Assembly: GCF_026151205.1 (NCBI RefSeq)
Contig: NC_087082.1
Coordinates: 2,136,001 to 2,200,000, forward strand
Direction: 5' to 3'
DNA: 64,000 nt
DNA from: Bolinopsis microptera
Lineage: Eukaryota > Ctenophora > Tentaculata > Lobata > Bolinopsidae
Part shown: positions 26,760-37,965 of the stretch, in pieces
Position numbering within the stretch: position 1 is the first letter of the stretch
How the letters are laid out: each line of letters begins with the position of its first letter
The notes under the pieces: model-generated
Database searches by the model: none
What the model saw: the letters and a program-made list of their open reading frames with translations, nothing else
Told to the model about the DNA's origin: nothing
Program-made: the position numbers and the translations under genes

Positions 26760-26993
26760 TTTATTTTTTTATCTAGACCACTTATTTTACTTCGTGTATT
26801 CCAACAGCCACATTGTTACACTAAGTGCAACCATCCAATTACAGGAAGCCGAAGCTCATTTTGGCCAGCAGTGGACGGTTAAGGTAGTGTGTACCATCTT
26901 TTCTTGTCCGAGGACTTGAGCTTTGCTGCATTGTGCTTAGCTATCACTATTTAACCTCTCACCCGATTTCTCGAGGTATTCGGTGAGTAGACC
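26760..26993 (-). mobile_element. SINE body, copy A (5' truncated)
   Basis: Reverse complement of the 29780-30020 copy: CCGAATAC.TCGAGAAATCGGGTG... through AACAATGTGGCTGTTGGAAT to an A-rich tail. It lacks the tRNA-like head present in copy B. Confidence 0.75.
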
Positions 26994-27039
26994 GGGGGGG
27001 CTGCTGATAGACCTTCATAAATCCCCGGCTGTGCTCCCG

Positions 27040-27185
27040 GCAAATGCATGGTTTTTGGCCGGGGCCGGGGTTACATTTTTTGGCCGGGGCCGGGGTTTAC
27101 CCCCGGCGAATTGCCAAATTTTGGCCGGGGCCGGGAAGGGCCGGGGGTTGTGATTTTGGCCGGGGCCGGGGCCCCGGTCGACCAC
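27040..27185. repeat. GGCCGGGGCC-type minisatellite
   Basis: Imperfect repeats of TTTGGCCGGGGCCGGGG separated by T-rich linkers. Extremely GC-rich against an AT-rich background. Confidence 0.85.
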
Positions 27186-27377
27186 TGCCAGTGACCATTG
27201 AGTGAGGACAGTGTGAGTGACACAAGTCACCATTGAGGTACTGGAAACTAAATATCCGGAGAAATCTATGGTGACAAAAACAACTTATTGTCAGAACAAA
27301 TAAATTGAAAATCCGTTGACCAAAACACATTACAGTACAAAATGTAGAAATATAATGCAAATATAAGTCGAATGTCA

Positions 27378-27575
27378 CTAGTCAATCAAAACAGTTTCTT
27401 TAGTAAGAACAGTCATGGTAGTGGTTTGTAGTATTTTGTCTGATCCGTCCGAAGGTGTATCAAGTCGTTTTTGTAGTCTGTCCATGAGTGATGATTTCAA
27501 CATGCATGTGCAGAGTAACACCATCACGAATACTACCACACAGATTGCTACTACAATTGCTTCAGGAGTTTCCAT
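27378..27575 (-). CDS. Small single-pass membrane protein or terminal exon (unrecognised)
   Basis: ATG at 27575 gives 65 residues: METPEAIVVAICVVVFVMVL is a clear hydrophobic segment, followed by CTCMLKSSLMDRLQKRL and a Ser/Thr-rich tail ending TKETVLID. The sequence before the ATG (cctttag) could be an acceptor, so this may be the last exon of a longer type I membrane protein. The hydrophobic run and amphipathic tail look more ordered than chance, but I recognise no family. Confidence 0.4.
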   Translation of the reverse strand: METPEAIVVAICVVVFVMVLLCTCMLKSSLMDRLQKRLDTPSDGSDKILQTTTMTVLTKETVLID

Positions 27576-27740
27576 CACACTAAAGGACAAACTTTATATA
27601 ATAAGTTCTCAGTGAAACAATAAGTTTTATTTTATATTCCTTTAATCATATTATTATATAAATTATTATTATATTGGTTGATATTAGTGAGACGGGGTAA
27701 GTTTATCTATGATCTTAGAAAAATGTATATACTTTATAGT

Positions 27741-27880
27741 AGGCAATGATGAGTGGCAGGAATGAGGGGCCAAAACGTTTGGGGCTAACAATGGCCCATA
27801 TACAAACCACTTCAGGCATGGCAATGATATCATGTATGCTCAATTTGTCTGAAACTGACCCTAGTACTGCACTTCTCTTA
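27741..27880 (+). repeat. Dispersed repeat, copy 2
   Basis: Second copy of the 19113-19240 repeat (GGCA..GATGAGTGGCAGGAATGAGG...). Its companion segment lies at about 28668-28800. Confidence 0.7.
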
Positions 27881-28239
27881 AAAATTCATTATATTCCGAA
27901 CAAAACAAAAAAGTTCATACAGTACGAGACATCACCTTTCCGCCGCATCACCTTCATATTCTGCACTCGACATTTGCACTCCACTTCAACACAATCACAT
28001 CGTCGACTACACAATCACACAATGATATCATCAAGCATCTTTATTTTTCACATTTCACTTTGTTGTTGTTTTCCTGCTAGGGTTTGCATGCTTTTCTCGC
28101 TCTTTTTGGTAGCTTCTATCTTGATCGATTTGCACTCGCCTCTGGCTTTAGCTCAGTGACACCACGACATTTTGGTAATGGTTTTCTCTCACATTTGGAT
28201 TACGGAATTTGGATTTATTTTAGCAACGCCGATTTATAG

Positions 28240-28337
28240 ATCTATCTTTGTAAACCTTGTAAACCTTGTAAACCTTGTATAAACCTTGTAAACCTTAAAG
28301 AAAAGTACAGGGGGGGGGGGGGGGGGAGGGGGGGGGG
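28240..28337. repeat. Short CTTGTAAAC tandem repeat followed by a long G-run
   Basis: Five copies of TTGTAAACC at 28247-28292, then a run of G interrupted by a single A (28309-28337). G-runs like this elsewhere in the window are element termini. Confidence 0.75.
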
Positions 28338-29039
28338 TCGTGTCATGGTGTCACATAATCACCCAGTAAATTTTTTTATCGATATACACAAAATGCTTGT
28401 GTCATTTCTAATCCGTTTTGCCTCAACTACCGTCTCTAAAGAAATTAGGCGTCCAGTATGTTCAGAGAGAACAATAAAGTTTTAAAATTTTAAAATTTTG
28501 GCGATGGAATCCTCAAATAAGTAGGTACAGTACAGCCATCTGCAAAGCAACAACTCTCAAATATAAAACACGGTGGAGGTATAAGACCCAACGTTCGCAC
28601 ACTGACTTTTGGCCCCCCTGTATATAATATACTTTTCTAGAAAATTCGAATAAAACTACATTATTCATTTTGCACCTAGAGAAAAATGTGATCCCAGGCA
28701 TCTTTAACATTATGTTTTATAACGTGATATGCCGGTATACGTATGGGTCTGCTGCAAGTTATTTTTAGTTTTACTGAGATACTACAGCTTTTGCAAGCTT
28801 TAGTAATCTAGTCTTTTTGACCGTACGTTTTGGAGTGGAATTTAAAATTATGTCTTTAAAAAATTTGGTTGCCAAATTGTTAAAAATGCAAATTTCCTTT
28901 AAAAAATATACATTTCAATATAACATGCACCCCCATGACAGGACCCTAACGTCCCTCTGATGTTCAATAAGAAAAGTCGAATAAGTAGGCACTAGAGTGA
29001 TATCTTAAATTTTCTTGATTTAAAAAAAAGGTATCCAGA

Positions 29040-29545
29040 AAATCCATCATTCCTACATCCTCCCGGTGTAGTAAATTTAAAGTAACCGTAGTTACAAGCT
29101 GCCACGTCTCCTGTCCCTACATTAGTACTAAATAAGAATATCGTCAAACTTATTTGTTCGAATCTTTTGAACGTTTTAAACGGTTTTTACCATTTCTTGC
29201 ATCTTTTTTAAAGGTTCGTTCTCACTGTACGCACAGTTTTTGTTTCACAATAGCCTCTAAAGCTTTAAATAAGATATATCTCTATGACTCTATTTCCTTC
29301 GTAGTATATTATAGTACTAAATGGGAATCTCAAGTATTGTAACGAATCTTTTGAACTTTTCTCCCATCCTTAAATGCTTTAAAAGCTTGGTGCTCACCGC
29401 TCACGCCAAGCTTTTGTCCCCCTAAGTCTTTAAATACCAAGACAAATAGTATATATAATATTCAGACGACACCTCCAAAAGTCTCTATTTCTTTCGTAGG
29501 GTACCCTACTAACAGTGTCCCGATCTGATTTGCTGCAAAATACAA
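29040..29545 (+). repeat. Dispersed repeat family, copy 1
   Basis: Shares GAATCTTTTGAAC, CACCGCTCACGCCAAGCTTT and CAGACGACACCTCCAAAAGT with 37440-37710, 40190-40300 and 43870-44248. It contains a near-perfect GAAGCCGGTTGTATTTT palindrome at ~29540-29575. No coding. Confidence 0.75.
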
Positions 29546-29689
29546 CCGGCTTTCAAGAAGCCGGTTGTATTTTAGTCAGAAAAGGAAGTAAGTCAACATT
29601 TTTCTCAGAAAAGGAAGGAAGTATAAGCTATAAGCAGTATAAAAAATCAGCTTAATTAATTGGCATAAAAATGGTTGATTCTAAAAATA

Positions 29690-30020
29690 ACGGCCAGGTT
29701 GCAAATCGTGAGGTTGCGAGTTCGAATCCCACTGTCTGCCTGGTCATGGGGTGAGCTTTGTCAGCTAATGATCCTGAGTGATCTATGCAGCCCCTGGTCT
29801 ACTCAGCCGAATACTCGAGAAATCGGGTGTGAGGGTTAAATGAGGAGCTGCACATTGCAGCAAAGTCTCGGGGGAAGAAAGTATGGTAATTGGTACACAC
29901 TACCCTAACCGTCACTGGCCAAATAAATCCTTCGGCTTTCTGTAATTGGCTGGTTGCACTTGTGTAACAATGTGGCTGTTGGAATACACCGAAGTAAAAT
30001 AAGTGTCTTGATAAAAAAAG
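29690..30020 (+). mobile_element. tRNA-derived SINE, copy B
   Basis: A Pol III B-box match, GAGTTCGAATCCC, lies at 29718-29730, then a ~250-bp body shared with copy A and an A-rich tail near 30010. The A box is weak (around GGCCAGGTTGC). Body and tail fit a tRNA-headed SINE rather than a functional tRNA. Confidence 0.8.
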
Positions 30021-32040
30021 CTTCAATTTTTATGACAAATAAAATTTGACTATTTATTGATAACTCAACGACCAACGTGTTTAATTTTGATCTTAGGCAA
30101 AAACTAATCGGAGGAAAAAAAAAGTCGTAATATCTCGAAAACTAATCGGGGAAAAAAGTCGTAATATCTCGAAATGGCGATGATGTGACTTACTTCCTTT
30201 GCTGAGAAAACGGCAGTAATACAGGTGACCAAACTAACATATAGCTACGAAAAGTTGTAGTTATAATACCATATTTATATTACACTACTACGGTTTCATT
30301 TTATTATTTGTATTTGACAGCCCCAACGTTGATGTGGCCCTTACTATGTGTTGGTTCAGCCGAATTAATTATTATACAATCAAGTTTATTTTTCTTGTTA
30401 ATTAGTTATTTGTCATTCAGCCACACATTAAGCAACTTATATTGCAGTACCATAATTGTATCAATTAGTATATGTAACGCTGACTTCTATAATATATTAT
30501 ATATACGTATATATATAATAATTAATTGAATTAAAAATATAAAAATTGCGTTACCCTCTAGAAGGTTATTTATGAGCATCAGTAATGTCGATACTGTGAA
30601 TTACTTTTTATTGCAACATAGTCTCCATTTAGAACTAGAAACAGAATTAGGATCACTACTAAACTTAGTATCCAAACTAGTCAGTCTCAGCTTGATAATT
30701 CATGGTTATTTGATCGATTATTATTAGAAATAGAATTAAATTTCACAGCAATACAATAAGAATACAAATAATTTAATGTCACAGTTTTCTGTTAAAGATT
30801 TTATAATTACAAATAACTCAATGAAACTAGAAATTCCATGAAACAAGAAATTTGATTTTAGCAAATTTTACAGAATCAGCTAATTTATAACAATGAAAAT
30901 ATAATGCTCATTTGGTGTATGACTTTCTGTCCTTGACTGCTAATTAGGTTGTAAACGGACAGGCAACTAACGGAGCAAGGATTGTGCGGGCCTGAAAGCT
31001 TTTGCACACACCGAAACATTAGTCCAGATGAGTTATTGGAGACAAGGCTTTTACTTGGAGACAAGGCTCTTACTTGGAGACAAGGCTCTTACTTGGACCA
31101 GATACAAATTGTTGAGAAATAAAATGTTGTTAGTTGTTACTAGGAATTGTAGTCTTGTTGTGACAGAAACTCTACACTATATTATAATGCTTAAATTTAT
31201 GTTGTGTATATGGACACGTTCATTGAAGTTTGAGGATATTGGTAAATATTAGTGACCTTACTGAATGGCACGATGATGTAAAATGTGTCACACTATGAAA
31301 CTATATAAACCCTCTAACCCTAAGATAATCGTTTCATCCTCTAGATAAACTTTGTCGCATAACGATATCTTTATCAGACGATAAGATATCGCTTAAATGC
31401 GGCCGGCAGTGAGTTGTAAACTTTGTCACACTATAAAAACGTGACGGAGTTTATATGGACCCCTTGTTGCCGTGTTTGACCAAATTTTCGAATTTCCAAT
31501 TCATAGAATAGCTGTATATGACTATTATCTACATATTTAGCGACTTTTTTCCTTAAATGGTAGCACCATGTAAACTCCGTCACACATTTAAGAAATTTAT
31601 ATGAGGGATGTTTATGACATCCTGACAAGAAATGCCGAATAGTCTAGCATTATTTTGTGAGCTGAATGTGTTTGGAATTGTTCACATATTTCATTGTTAT
31701 AGGCAAATACAAATACAGAAGGCAGAAATAGGTAAATTTAGTCACATAAATTTGTATGATATCTCAACATGTGTGAAATTGAGTAAATATTAGTATACCA
31801 ACTTAAACACCCTATATTACGTACTATGAATCAATTAACAATATTTCAACCATACGCCGGTCATATAAATTATTATATGGCAGTGATATGTTAACATTGG
31901 ATAAATTTCAACACCTGAACAGGGTAAAAATTTGTAAATTTCGTCACAAAAAAATATTACAACTTTATTTGCTCCGTGTTGGCAAAATAACTAATTTATC
32001 GACATAGTGATGGTGATAAAGTGACATTATATACTAATTG

Positions 32041-33060
32041 AGGTATGATTCTTCAAAATAGGGGCAAGAAATGTAAATTTCGTCACATCAGCCATTGCAT
32101 TAGTTAGATAGATTTTCTTTCATATCAACTGCCCTTATTATAGTTGGAATGGATTTATACAGGAAATATAGAAACCCATGCCCATTTTTCATCACATTGA
32201 CATTATACTGTTGGGGCAGGAAAAGTAAATTTCGTCACATTTCGGTAAATTAGTGATATTAAACTCAGCATTGTTCAACTCGAGTTCTGATTTGCTGAAA
32301 AATAACCTACCAATAATTCCTGGAAGAATATTGAATTCTAATCGGGGTATGGTTCTTCAAAATAGGGTCAAGAAATGTAAATTTCGTCACATACGTCATT
32401 GTAAAATTTAGATACATTTTCTTTCACATCAACAGTCCTAATTATAGTTTGAAATGAATAATTCAGAGATGAAGGAAATATAGAAACCCATGCCCATTTT
32501 TCATCACATTGAAATTATACTTTTGGGGCAGAAAAAGTGAATTTCGTCACATTTCGGTAACTTAGTATAATTAAACTCAGAATTGTCAAACTTGAGTTAT
32601 GATGATCTGCTGAATAATAACCTACTAATAATTCATGGAAGAATATTGAATTCTAATCGCGATATGGTTCTTCAAAATAGGGTCAAGAAATGTAAATTTT
32701 GTCACATACGTCATTAATGTAAAATTTAGATACACTTTCTTTCACATCAACAGTCCTAATTATAGTTTGAAATGATTAATTCAGAGATAAGGAAATATAG
32801 AAACCCATGCCCATTTTTCATCACATTGAAATTATACTGTTGGGGCAGGAAAAGTAAATTTCGTCACATCTCGGTAACTTAGTAAAATTAAACTCAGAAT
32901 TGTTAAACTTGAGTTCTGATTTGCTGAATAATAACCTACTAATAATTCCTGGAAGAATATTGAATTCTAATCGAGGCATCTTTCTTCAAAATAGGGTCAA
33001 GAAATGTAAATTTCGTCACATCAGCCATTGCATTAGTTAGATAGATTTTTTTTTCATATC
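32041..33060. repeat. ~310-bp tandem repeat, about 3 copies
   Basis: Anchor TCTTCAAAATAGGG.CAAG recurs at 32050, 32354, 32669 and 32983, spacing 304-315 bp. Each unit contains GTAAATTTCGTCACA-like motifs and CCCATGCCCATTTTTCATC. Confidence 0.9.
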
Positions 33061-33094
33061 AACTGCCCTTATTATTATTGTGACAATTTTTACA

Positions 33095-34300
33095 TCAACT
33101 GCCCTTAACTTGAATCAGCTCTATCCGTGCATCGTCCTTATATACAGTTTTCCCGCCTTCCAAACCAAAATCAGATATAAATGATTTCGGCAATTCACCC
33201 AGAATTTTAAATTCCATATAATGTGACAGAATTTACATCATTTCCCAATAAGTGCATGTATTTGCTAACTTTTCAAAACAACATATTTTAGGGCTATGAT
33301 TGGTAGAAGAACCATCAAATAATGAGTTGAAAGGGTTTTGAGGACACCTCACAGTAGAAAAGAGGTATCGTATTCTGAGTGTGACAAAGTTTACGAAATA
33401 TTGCCTTAAAACCGTTCGATCCCTGCCCTTTAGCCAAATGTTGTATCATAATTGTAAATTGTTAGAATGACCTAATCTACTATATTTTAAACCAAAAAAT
33501 GCTAATTGGGCAGCTATGGTTAACACAGTCACAAAAATGTGACATTTTTTACATTATAGTGCCTAAAAACAATAAATTGTATTTCTGAGCCGTGTATATG
33601 GAAGTATGGGTCACGTGGCTAATGTCCAGAACTTCTGAACACGCTATATTTTTTGGTTTACCAATATCCTTAAACTTCAACATGAACGTGTCCATTTACG
33701 ATTTCGTATCATTTTGTGACGATGTTTACATCAACTGCCCTATACTTCAATCAACTGTATCCGTGTATCGTCCTCATATATAGAGTTTTCCCGCCTTCCA
33801 AACCAAAATCAGATATAAATGATTTCGGAAATTCACCCAGAATTTCAAATTCCATATAATGTGACAGAATTTACATCATTTCCCAATAGCCAAGTGCATG
33901 TATTTGTTAACTTTTCAAAACAACATATTTCATGGCTATGATTGGCAGAAGAACTATCAAATAATGAGTTGAAAGGGTTTTGAGGACACCTCACAGTAGA
34001 AAAGAGGTCTCGTATTCTGAGTGTGACAAAGTTTACGAAATGTTGCCTTAAAGCCGTTCGATCACTGCCCTTTAGGCCTACATTGTATCATAATTGTTAG
34101 ATTGACCTAATCTACTATATTTTAGACCAAAAAATGCTAATTGGGCAGCTATGGTAAACAATGTCACAAAAATGTGACATTCTTTACATAATAGTGCCTA
34201 AAAGCAATACATTTTATTTTTGAGCAGTGCATATGGGAGTATGGGTCACGTGGCTAATGTTCAGAACTTATGAACACGCTAGATTAATATATGTTAAAAT
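33095..34300. repeat. ~640-bp tandem duplication
   Basis: TCCCGCCTTCCAAACCAAAA at 33151 and 33789 marks two copies. Motifs of the TGTGACAAAGTTTAC type lie here in the opposite orientation to those left of 33060. Confidence 0.88.
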
Positions 34301-35244
34301 TAAACCACTATCGTCAAAAACGCTGTTTTAGAAATTTACCAATTTCCTCAAACTTCAATGAACGTGTCCATATCAAGAAAATAAAATGCCACTTGAAGGG
34401 GAACATTATCTATTGGTGGGCTGGCGAAAAATTATGGGCTTTGCATTAATGGTTATAATAGTTTATTTGAATATTCTAAACTTTACAATGCTAATTAAAT
34501 ATTTCATTATACCTTAAGAACGACAAATTTAGTCTACCATAAATTTAGTCAAATGTTTGACTAAAATTGTTGTAAACCAAATTTCATGTGACTTAATTAT
34601 TTGACGACTAATTTTGAAGTTGACCAAAATTTTAATGGAGCATATATGAATTAAATTTTTTTGAGCTTACATTCTTTATCATATAATGTTTATGATAAAC
34701 AGTTAAATATCGCTAACTGTACACATAACAGGTCCCTACTGCGTGTAATAAGAAATTGTATGCTATGATATGTAACTAATGTATGTAACATTGGCTCCCC
34801 GTTGGAATGTTCCCAGATCGAGAATATTCCTCCTTACCAAAATACGCGTGTATGGTGTAAGTTACAGGATCACGAGGTTGATAATTTGTCCATGTGACCG
34901 TTTGGCGCGCGGTGTGCAAATTTCTGATATATGTGTTCCGTTGTCTGTACTTAGTTCACTATTTAAAGTATGACTTTATATGCGAAATTGAAAAAAAAAT
35001 AGCTTAATAATGGAAAAATCAAATAAATGAAATGGAAAATGGTCTCGAAAAGTCAAAAAATTAAACTAAAATTGTTGTAGACTAAAAATTTGCGAAATTT
35101 GTGCCTAAAATTGTGGTAACCAAAATTATAGTAACCAAATTTATAATTGTGACCCAAATTTGTTGGCCCTAAGGTACTTCAGTCTCATTCTGAATTTCAA
35201 AAATACAAAGATACAAAAATATGTAGATTTATTTTATTTACAAT

Positions 35245-35368
35245 TTTCTCACACATACTTTACTCACAAGACAAGACTTGGAAAACACTAGCCTAAGGGA
35301 ATTTAGTTGAGCTGTGTGTGGCTACTGTTTTCCAAGTCTTGTCCTGTGAGTAAAGTATGTGTGAGAAA
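35245..35368. repeat. Long hairpin, ~49-bp arms
   Basis: TTTCTCACACATACTTTACT opens the left arm, and its complement closes at 35368. There are about three mismatches and a ~27-nt spacer. Weaker complementarity extends outwards to ~35170 and ~35440. Confidence 0.9.
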
Positions 35369-35991
35369 GTTTTAATAAAATGAATGTATATTTTTGAATT
35401 TTTAAGATTTAATTTGAGAATGAAGTATAAAGACATTTTTAATTAGCACTGTAGAGTTTAAGATATTTATAGCTTATTATAACCATTGATACAAAGGCCA
35501 TAATCTCTCGCCAACTCTCCAATATCCACCTTGAAGCTGCATCTTATATCCTTGAACTACACAATATAAACTAAAGCATGTTATAGTGTAGACTTTTTGT
35601 CACAACAAGACTGCAACCTATAGTAAAAACTATGAACTGAACCCCTAATGTCTGCTAACAATTTTTCTTCTAGTCCTAATGTGAGCCTTGTCTCTAAAAA
35701 CTTAAATGAACTAGCGTTTCGGTGTGTGCAAAAGCTTCCAGGCACACGCATTCCTTGCCCCGTTAATTACCTGTCCTTCCAAAACCAAACAAGCAGTCAA
35801 GGACAAAAAGTCATACACCAAATGGGCATTATATGTTATGAATTGTTTTAACATCTTTTTTTTCTGTAAAAATGTGCTAAAATTAAATTTCTTGTTTCAT
35901 TGAAATTCTTTTACGGTCCAATCAAGCAGAGCATGATTATGTTGATTAGTTAATAGCGCACGTTTTGGTTAATAACTGCATTCAGGAGGAA

Positions 35992-37233
35992 ATGTTCTAT
36001 ACGGTAATTGTTGTGATGATTCTAATAAAGTCTGGGCAATTAGAAGAGCCCCAAAACAGACACCCAAAGCACAATGAAGCTGGAGCCTCCAGATCCGGCA
36101 ATTCTAAGAACCTGACAACAAATTCGGATCACTGTTACGAGTTCTACACGGCTGACGTATCTCTCAAATTATCGTTTGGTGAGGTGATCACAAATGTCTC
36201 TGCTGAAAGTGTGACTGCTTGCAAGATGTACTGTTGGTATCACAAAACCTGCTGCTCATTTACTTTTGACTCAACAACATCAAGTTGCAGCATTCACAAC
36301 AGCTTTCCCCTTCATGATTCGTCATCTCAAGTAAATCATTCATCTTTTGATGTTCTAGGAAACATGGACTGCTTGATGAATTTTGAGGAAAGTCCTTCAG
36401 TGCCGTGCAGGACAATCAAAAGCGCAACAACAACAAATAAGGATTCAAAGGGAGTTTTGATGAAAAACATTGACAATAGACAGTGTTTAGGATTTGGAAA
36501 GTCGATGGAGTTAAACTGGAAAGGTTGTACATCAGCTATCTCATGGCTATTTGAGAAAAAAGAAAGTGGAAATGAGACCAGATTTAAAATCCTCCAAGCA
36601 GATTCTCTGAGGTATTGTGTGGAAGCACAATTTAAAAACACCAAATCAATCGCTTCTTTAACTCTCTGTCAAGAAGATAATGTGAATCAGCTCTTTGAAA
36701 TCATCAGAGGAACAATATTCCAGTTATCTAGCGTGTTAGATCCCATTGATTCAGAAAACAACAACAATTGCTTCTTCTCAATAACAAGTCTGGATAGGTA
36801 CGTCTACCCTGGGACCTCAAATATCCGCTTAAGCAACCTGAGACTTCTGTTCCCTGAAGAGCACCTTGCCTTGTGTCGAAGAAATAAGTTCAAGGTTGCT
36901 AATGGAAACGTTGAAGGTAAACTACCACTATACTTACCGGGCAGCAACATCTCAGTCAGATGCAAACCTGGGTACGGCTTCAAAGAGTTTGACTTCCGAT
37001 CTACTTTGAATATCACGTGCCAAAATGAAAAGACACATGGTTTGAAGTGTGTGGAACCCGATGCAAAGCCAGGAGAGACGATTCGGTTGAAAACGATATT
37101 GGTTTGTGGTAATTTCGGTCAAGCTGTGATTATCATGCTCTTGGTTGTCTTGGTTATTGTGTTGGTAAAAAAGATATATACATTGAAGGCTGAACACAGC
37201 TCTGATGTGGAAATGAATAAAGACCAAATATGA
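35992..37233 (+). CDS. PAN/Apple - ricin B-like - Sushi type I membrane protein, copy 1
   Basis: Intronless, 413 residues from the ATG at 35992. MFYTVIVVMILIKSG is a short signal sequence. Residues ~48-130 have the cysteine pattern of a PAN/Apple domain (CKMYCWYHKTCCSFTFDS). Residues ~150-245 look like a ricin-type trefoil (CLGFGKSMELNWKGC, LCQEDNVNQLFEI). Residues ~295-360 form a Sushi/CCP module (NGNVEGKLPLYLPGSNISVR, then C..GYGF...C). A membrane helix (VIIMLLVVLVIVLV) and a ~25-residue tail follow. A surface receptor or lectin is implied, but ligand and function are unknown. The paralogue at 45645 is very similar. A 5.15-kb insertion ends 21 bp before the ATG, so its promoter may be altered. 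Confidence 0.85.
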   Translation: MFYTVIVVMILIKSGQLEEPQNRHPKHNEAGASRSGNSKNLTTNSDHCYEFYTADVSLKLSFGEVITNVSAESVTACKMYCWYHKTCCSFTFDSTTSSCSIHNSFPLHDSSSQVNHSSFDVLGNMDCLMNFEESPSVPCRTIKSATTTNKDSKGVLMKNIDNRQCLGFGKSMELNWKGCTSAISWLFEKKESGNETRFKILQADSLRYCVEAQFKNTKSIASLTLCQEDNVNQLFEIIRGTIFQLSSVLDPIDSENNNNCFFSITSLDRYVYPGTSNIRLSNLRLLFPEEHLALCRRNKFKVANGNVEGKLPLYLPGSNISVRCKPGYGFKEFDFRSTLNITCQNEKTHGLKCVEPDAKPGETIRLKTILVCGNFGQAVIIMLLVVLVIVLVKKIYTLKAEHSSDVEMNKDQI

Positions 37234-37439
37234 AGGCTTTATTAAGTTGAACACAAACATTCTATTATATAACATTCTATTATATAACAATTATATAACA
37301 ATTTTAAGAATGCTCTGAATCCCAAAAGCTTTTGGAAGATCCGTATTGACAGTGTTATGAGCTAAATAGGAACAATTGGCTGAATTATCATAATTTTTGT
37401 CAGATTTAATTGTAGTTTCAGCTGTCACGTGTGCTCCTC

Positions 37440-37710
37440 AGCCTCCATATTAGTACTAAATAGGAATCTCAAGTATTGTAAAGAATCTTTTGAACTATTC
37501 CACCATCCTTAAATGTTTTAAAAGCTTGGTCAATGGTGCTCACCACAAACGCCCAGCTTTTAATGGGTGATACTCGTAAAATATCGACGAGTCCAACTCG
37601 GCGCGCGTCCTGGTAGGTTGTAAATCTACACCCCAGCTTTTGTTCCACTACAATAGTCTTCTCGCTCTAAATCTTTAAATACTGATAAATAGGTGATATC
37701 TATTCAGACG
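37440..37710 (+). repeat. Dispersed repeat family, copy 2, with a family 2 insertion
   Basis: Same family as 29040-29545. The GCCAAGCTTTTG target seen intact at ~29410 and ~44080 is split here by the 37562-37630 element. Confidence 0.75.
37562..37630 (+). mobile_element. Short hairpin-ended insertion, family 2, with target duplication
   Basis: A 69-bp insert (AATGGGTGATACTCG... to ...TAAATCTACA) flanked by GCCCAGCTTTT (37551-37561) and CCCCAGCTTTT (37631-37641). The terminal stem GTAGGTT / AATCTAC keeps pairing through a G-T wobble. Uninterrupted relatives of the site occur twice in the window. Confidence 0.88.
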
Positions 37711-37726
37711 ACACCTTTTCACCTAA

Positions 37727-37830
37727 CCATGTGCTTTCGCGCCACTGTGCATGGGCGCACTTGTTTCACAAGTCAAGAGGCTGGCGCGCGCTACTGCAAG
37801 CGCAAAGTAAAGTAAAGTAAAGTAAAAATT
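37727..37830 (+). repeat. GC-rich dispersed repeat family 4 copy plus AAGTA microsatellite
   Basis: CTAACCATGTGCTTTCGCGC to CTACTGCAAGCGCA matches 6753-6850. A short (AAGTA)n run follows at 37804-37826. Confidence 0.7.
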
Positions 37831-37965
37831 ATGACATAACATCATCACTAATGTCTACAAAGTATCATCACACTACATGGAAAAATAACTATTTCTCCAT
37901 CAAATTTAAAGGTAATAATTTATCAAATATTAATCATGAATAAAAACAACATTACAAAATTTAAT

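Larger units (their letters stand above)
30819..35970. mobile_element. 5.15-kb repeat-rich insertion with inverted arms and motif arrays
   Basis: Flanked by AATAACT at 30812-30818 and 35971-35977. The outer flanks (30580-30815 and 35978 on) match the continuous region 45410-45660 upstream of the second receptor-like gene, which lacks the insert. Inverted arms lie at about 30836-31250 and 35560-35905 (e.g. GAAAGCTTTTGCACACACCG). Nested inverted repeats occur at 34416-34495/35440-35530. Some 20 copies of a GTAAATTTCGTCACA-like motif lie inside. No transposase frame. Confidence 0.75.

Noticed and set aside
29700-29760. Functional tRNA gene
   Set aside because: Good B box but no credible cloverleaf or A box, and the body is shared with another repeat copy; called a SINE.
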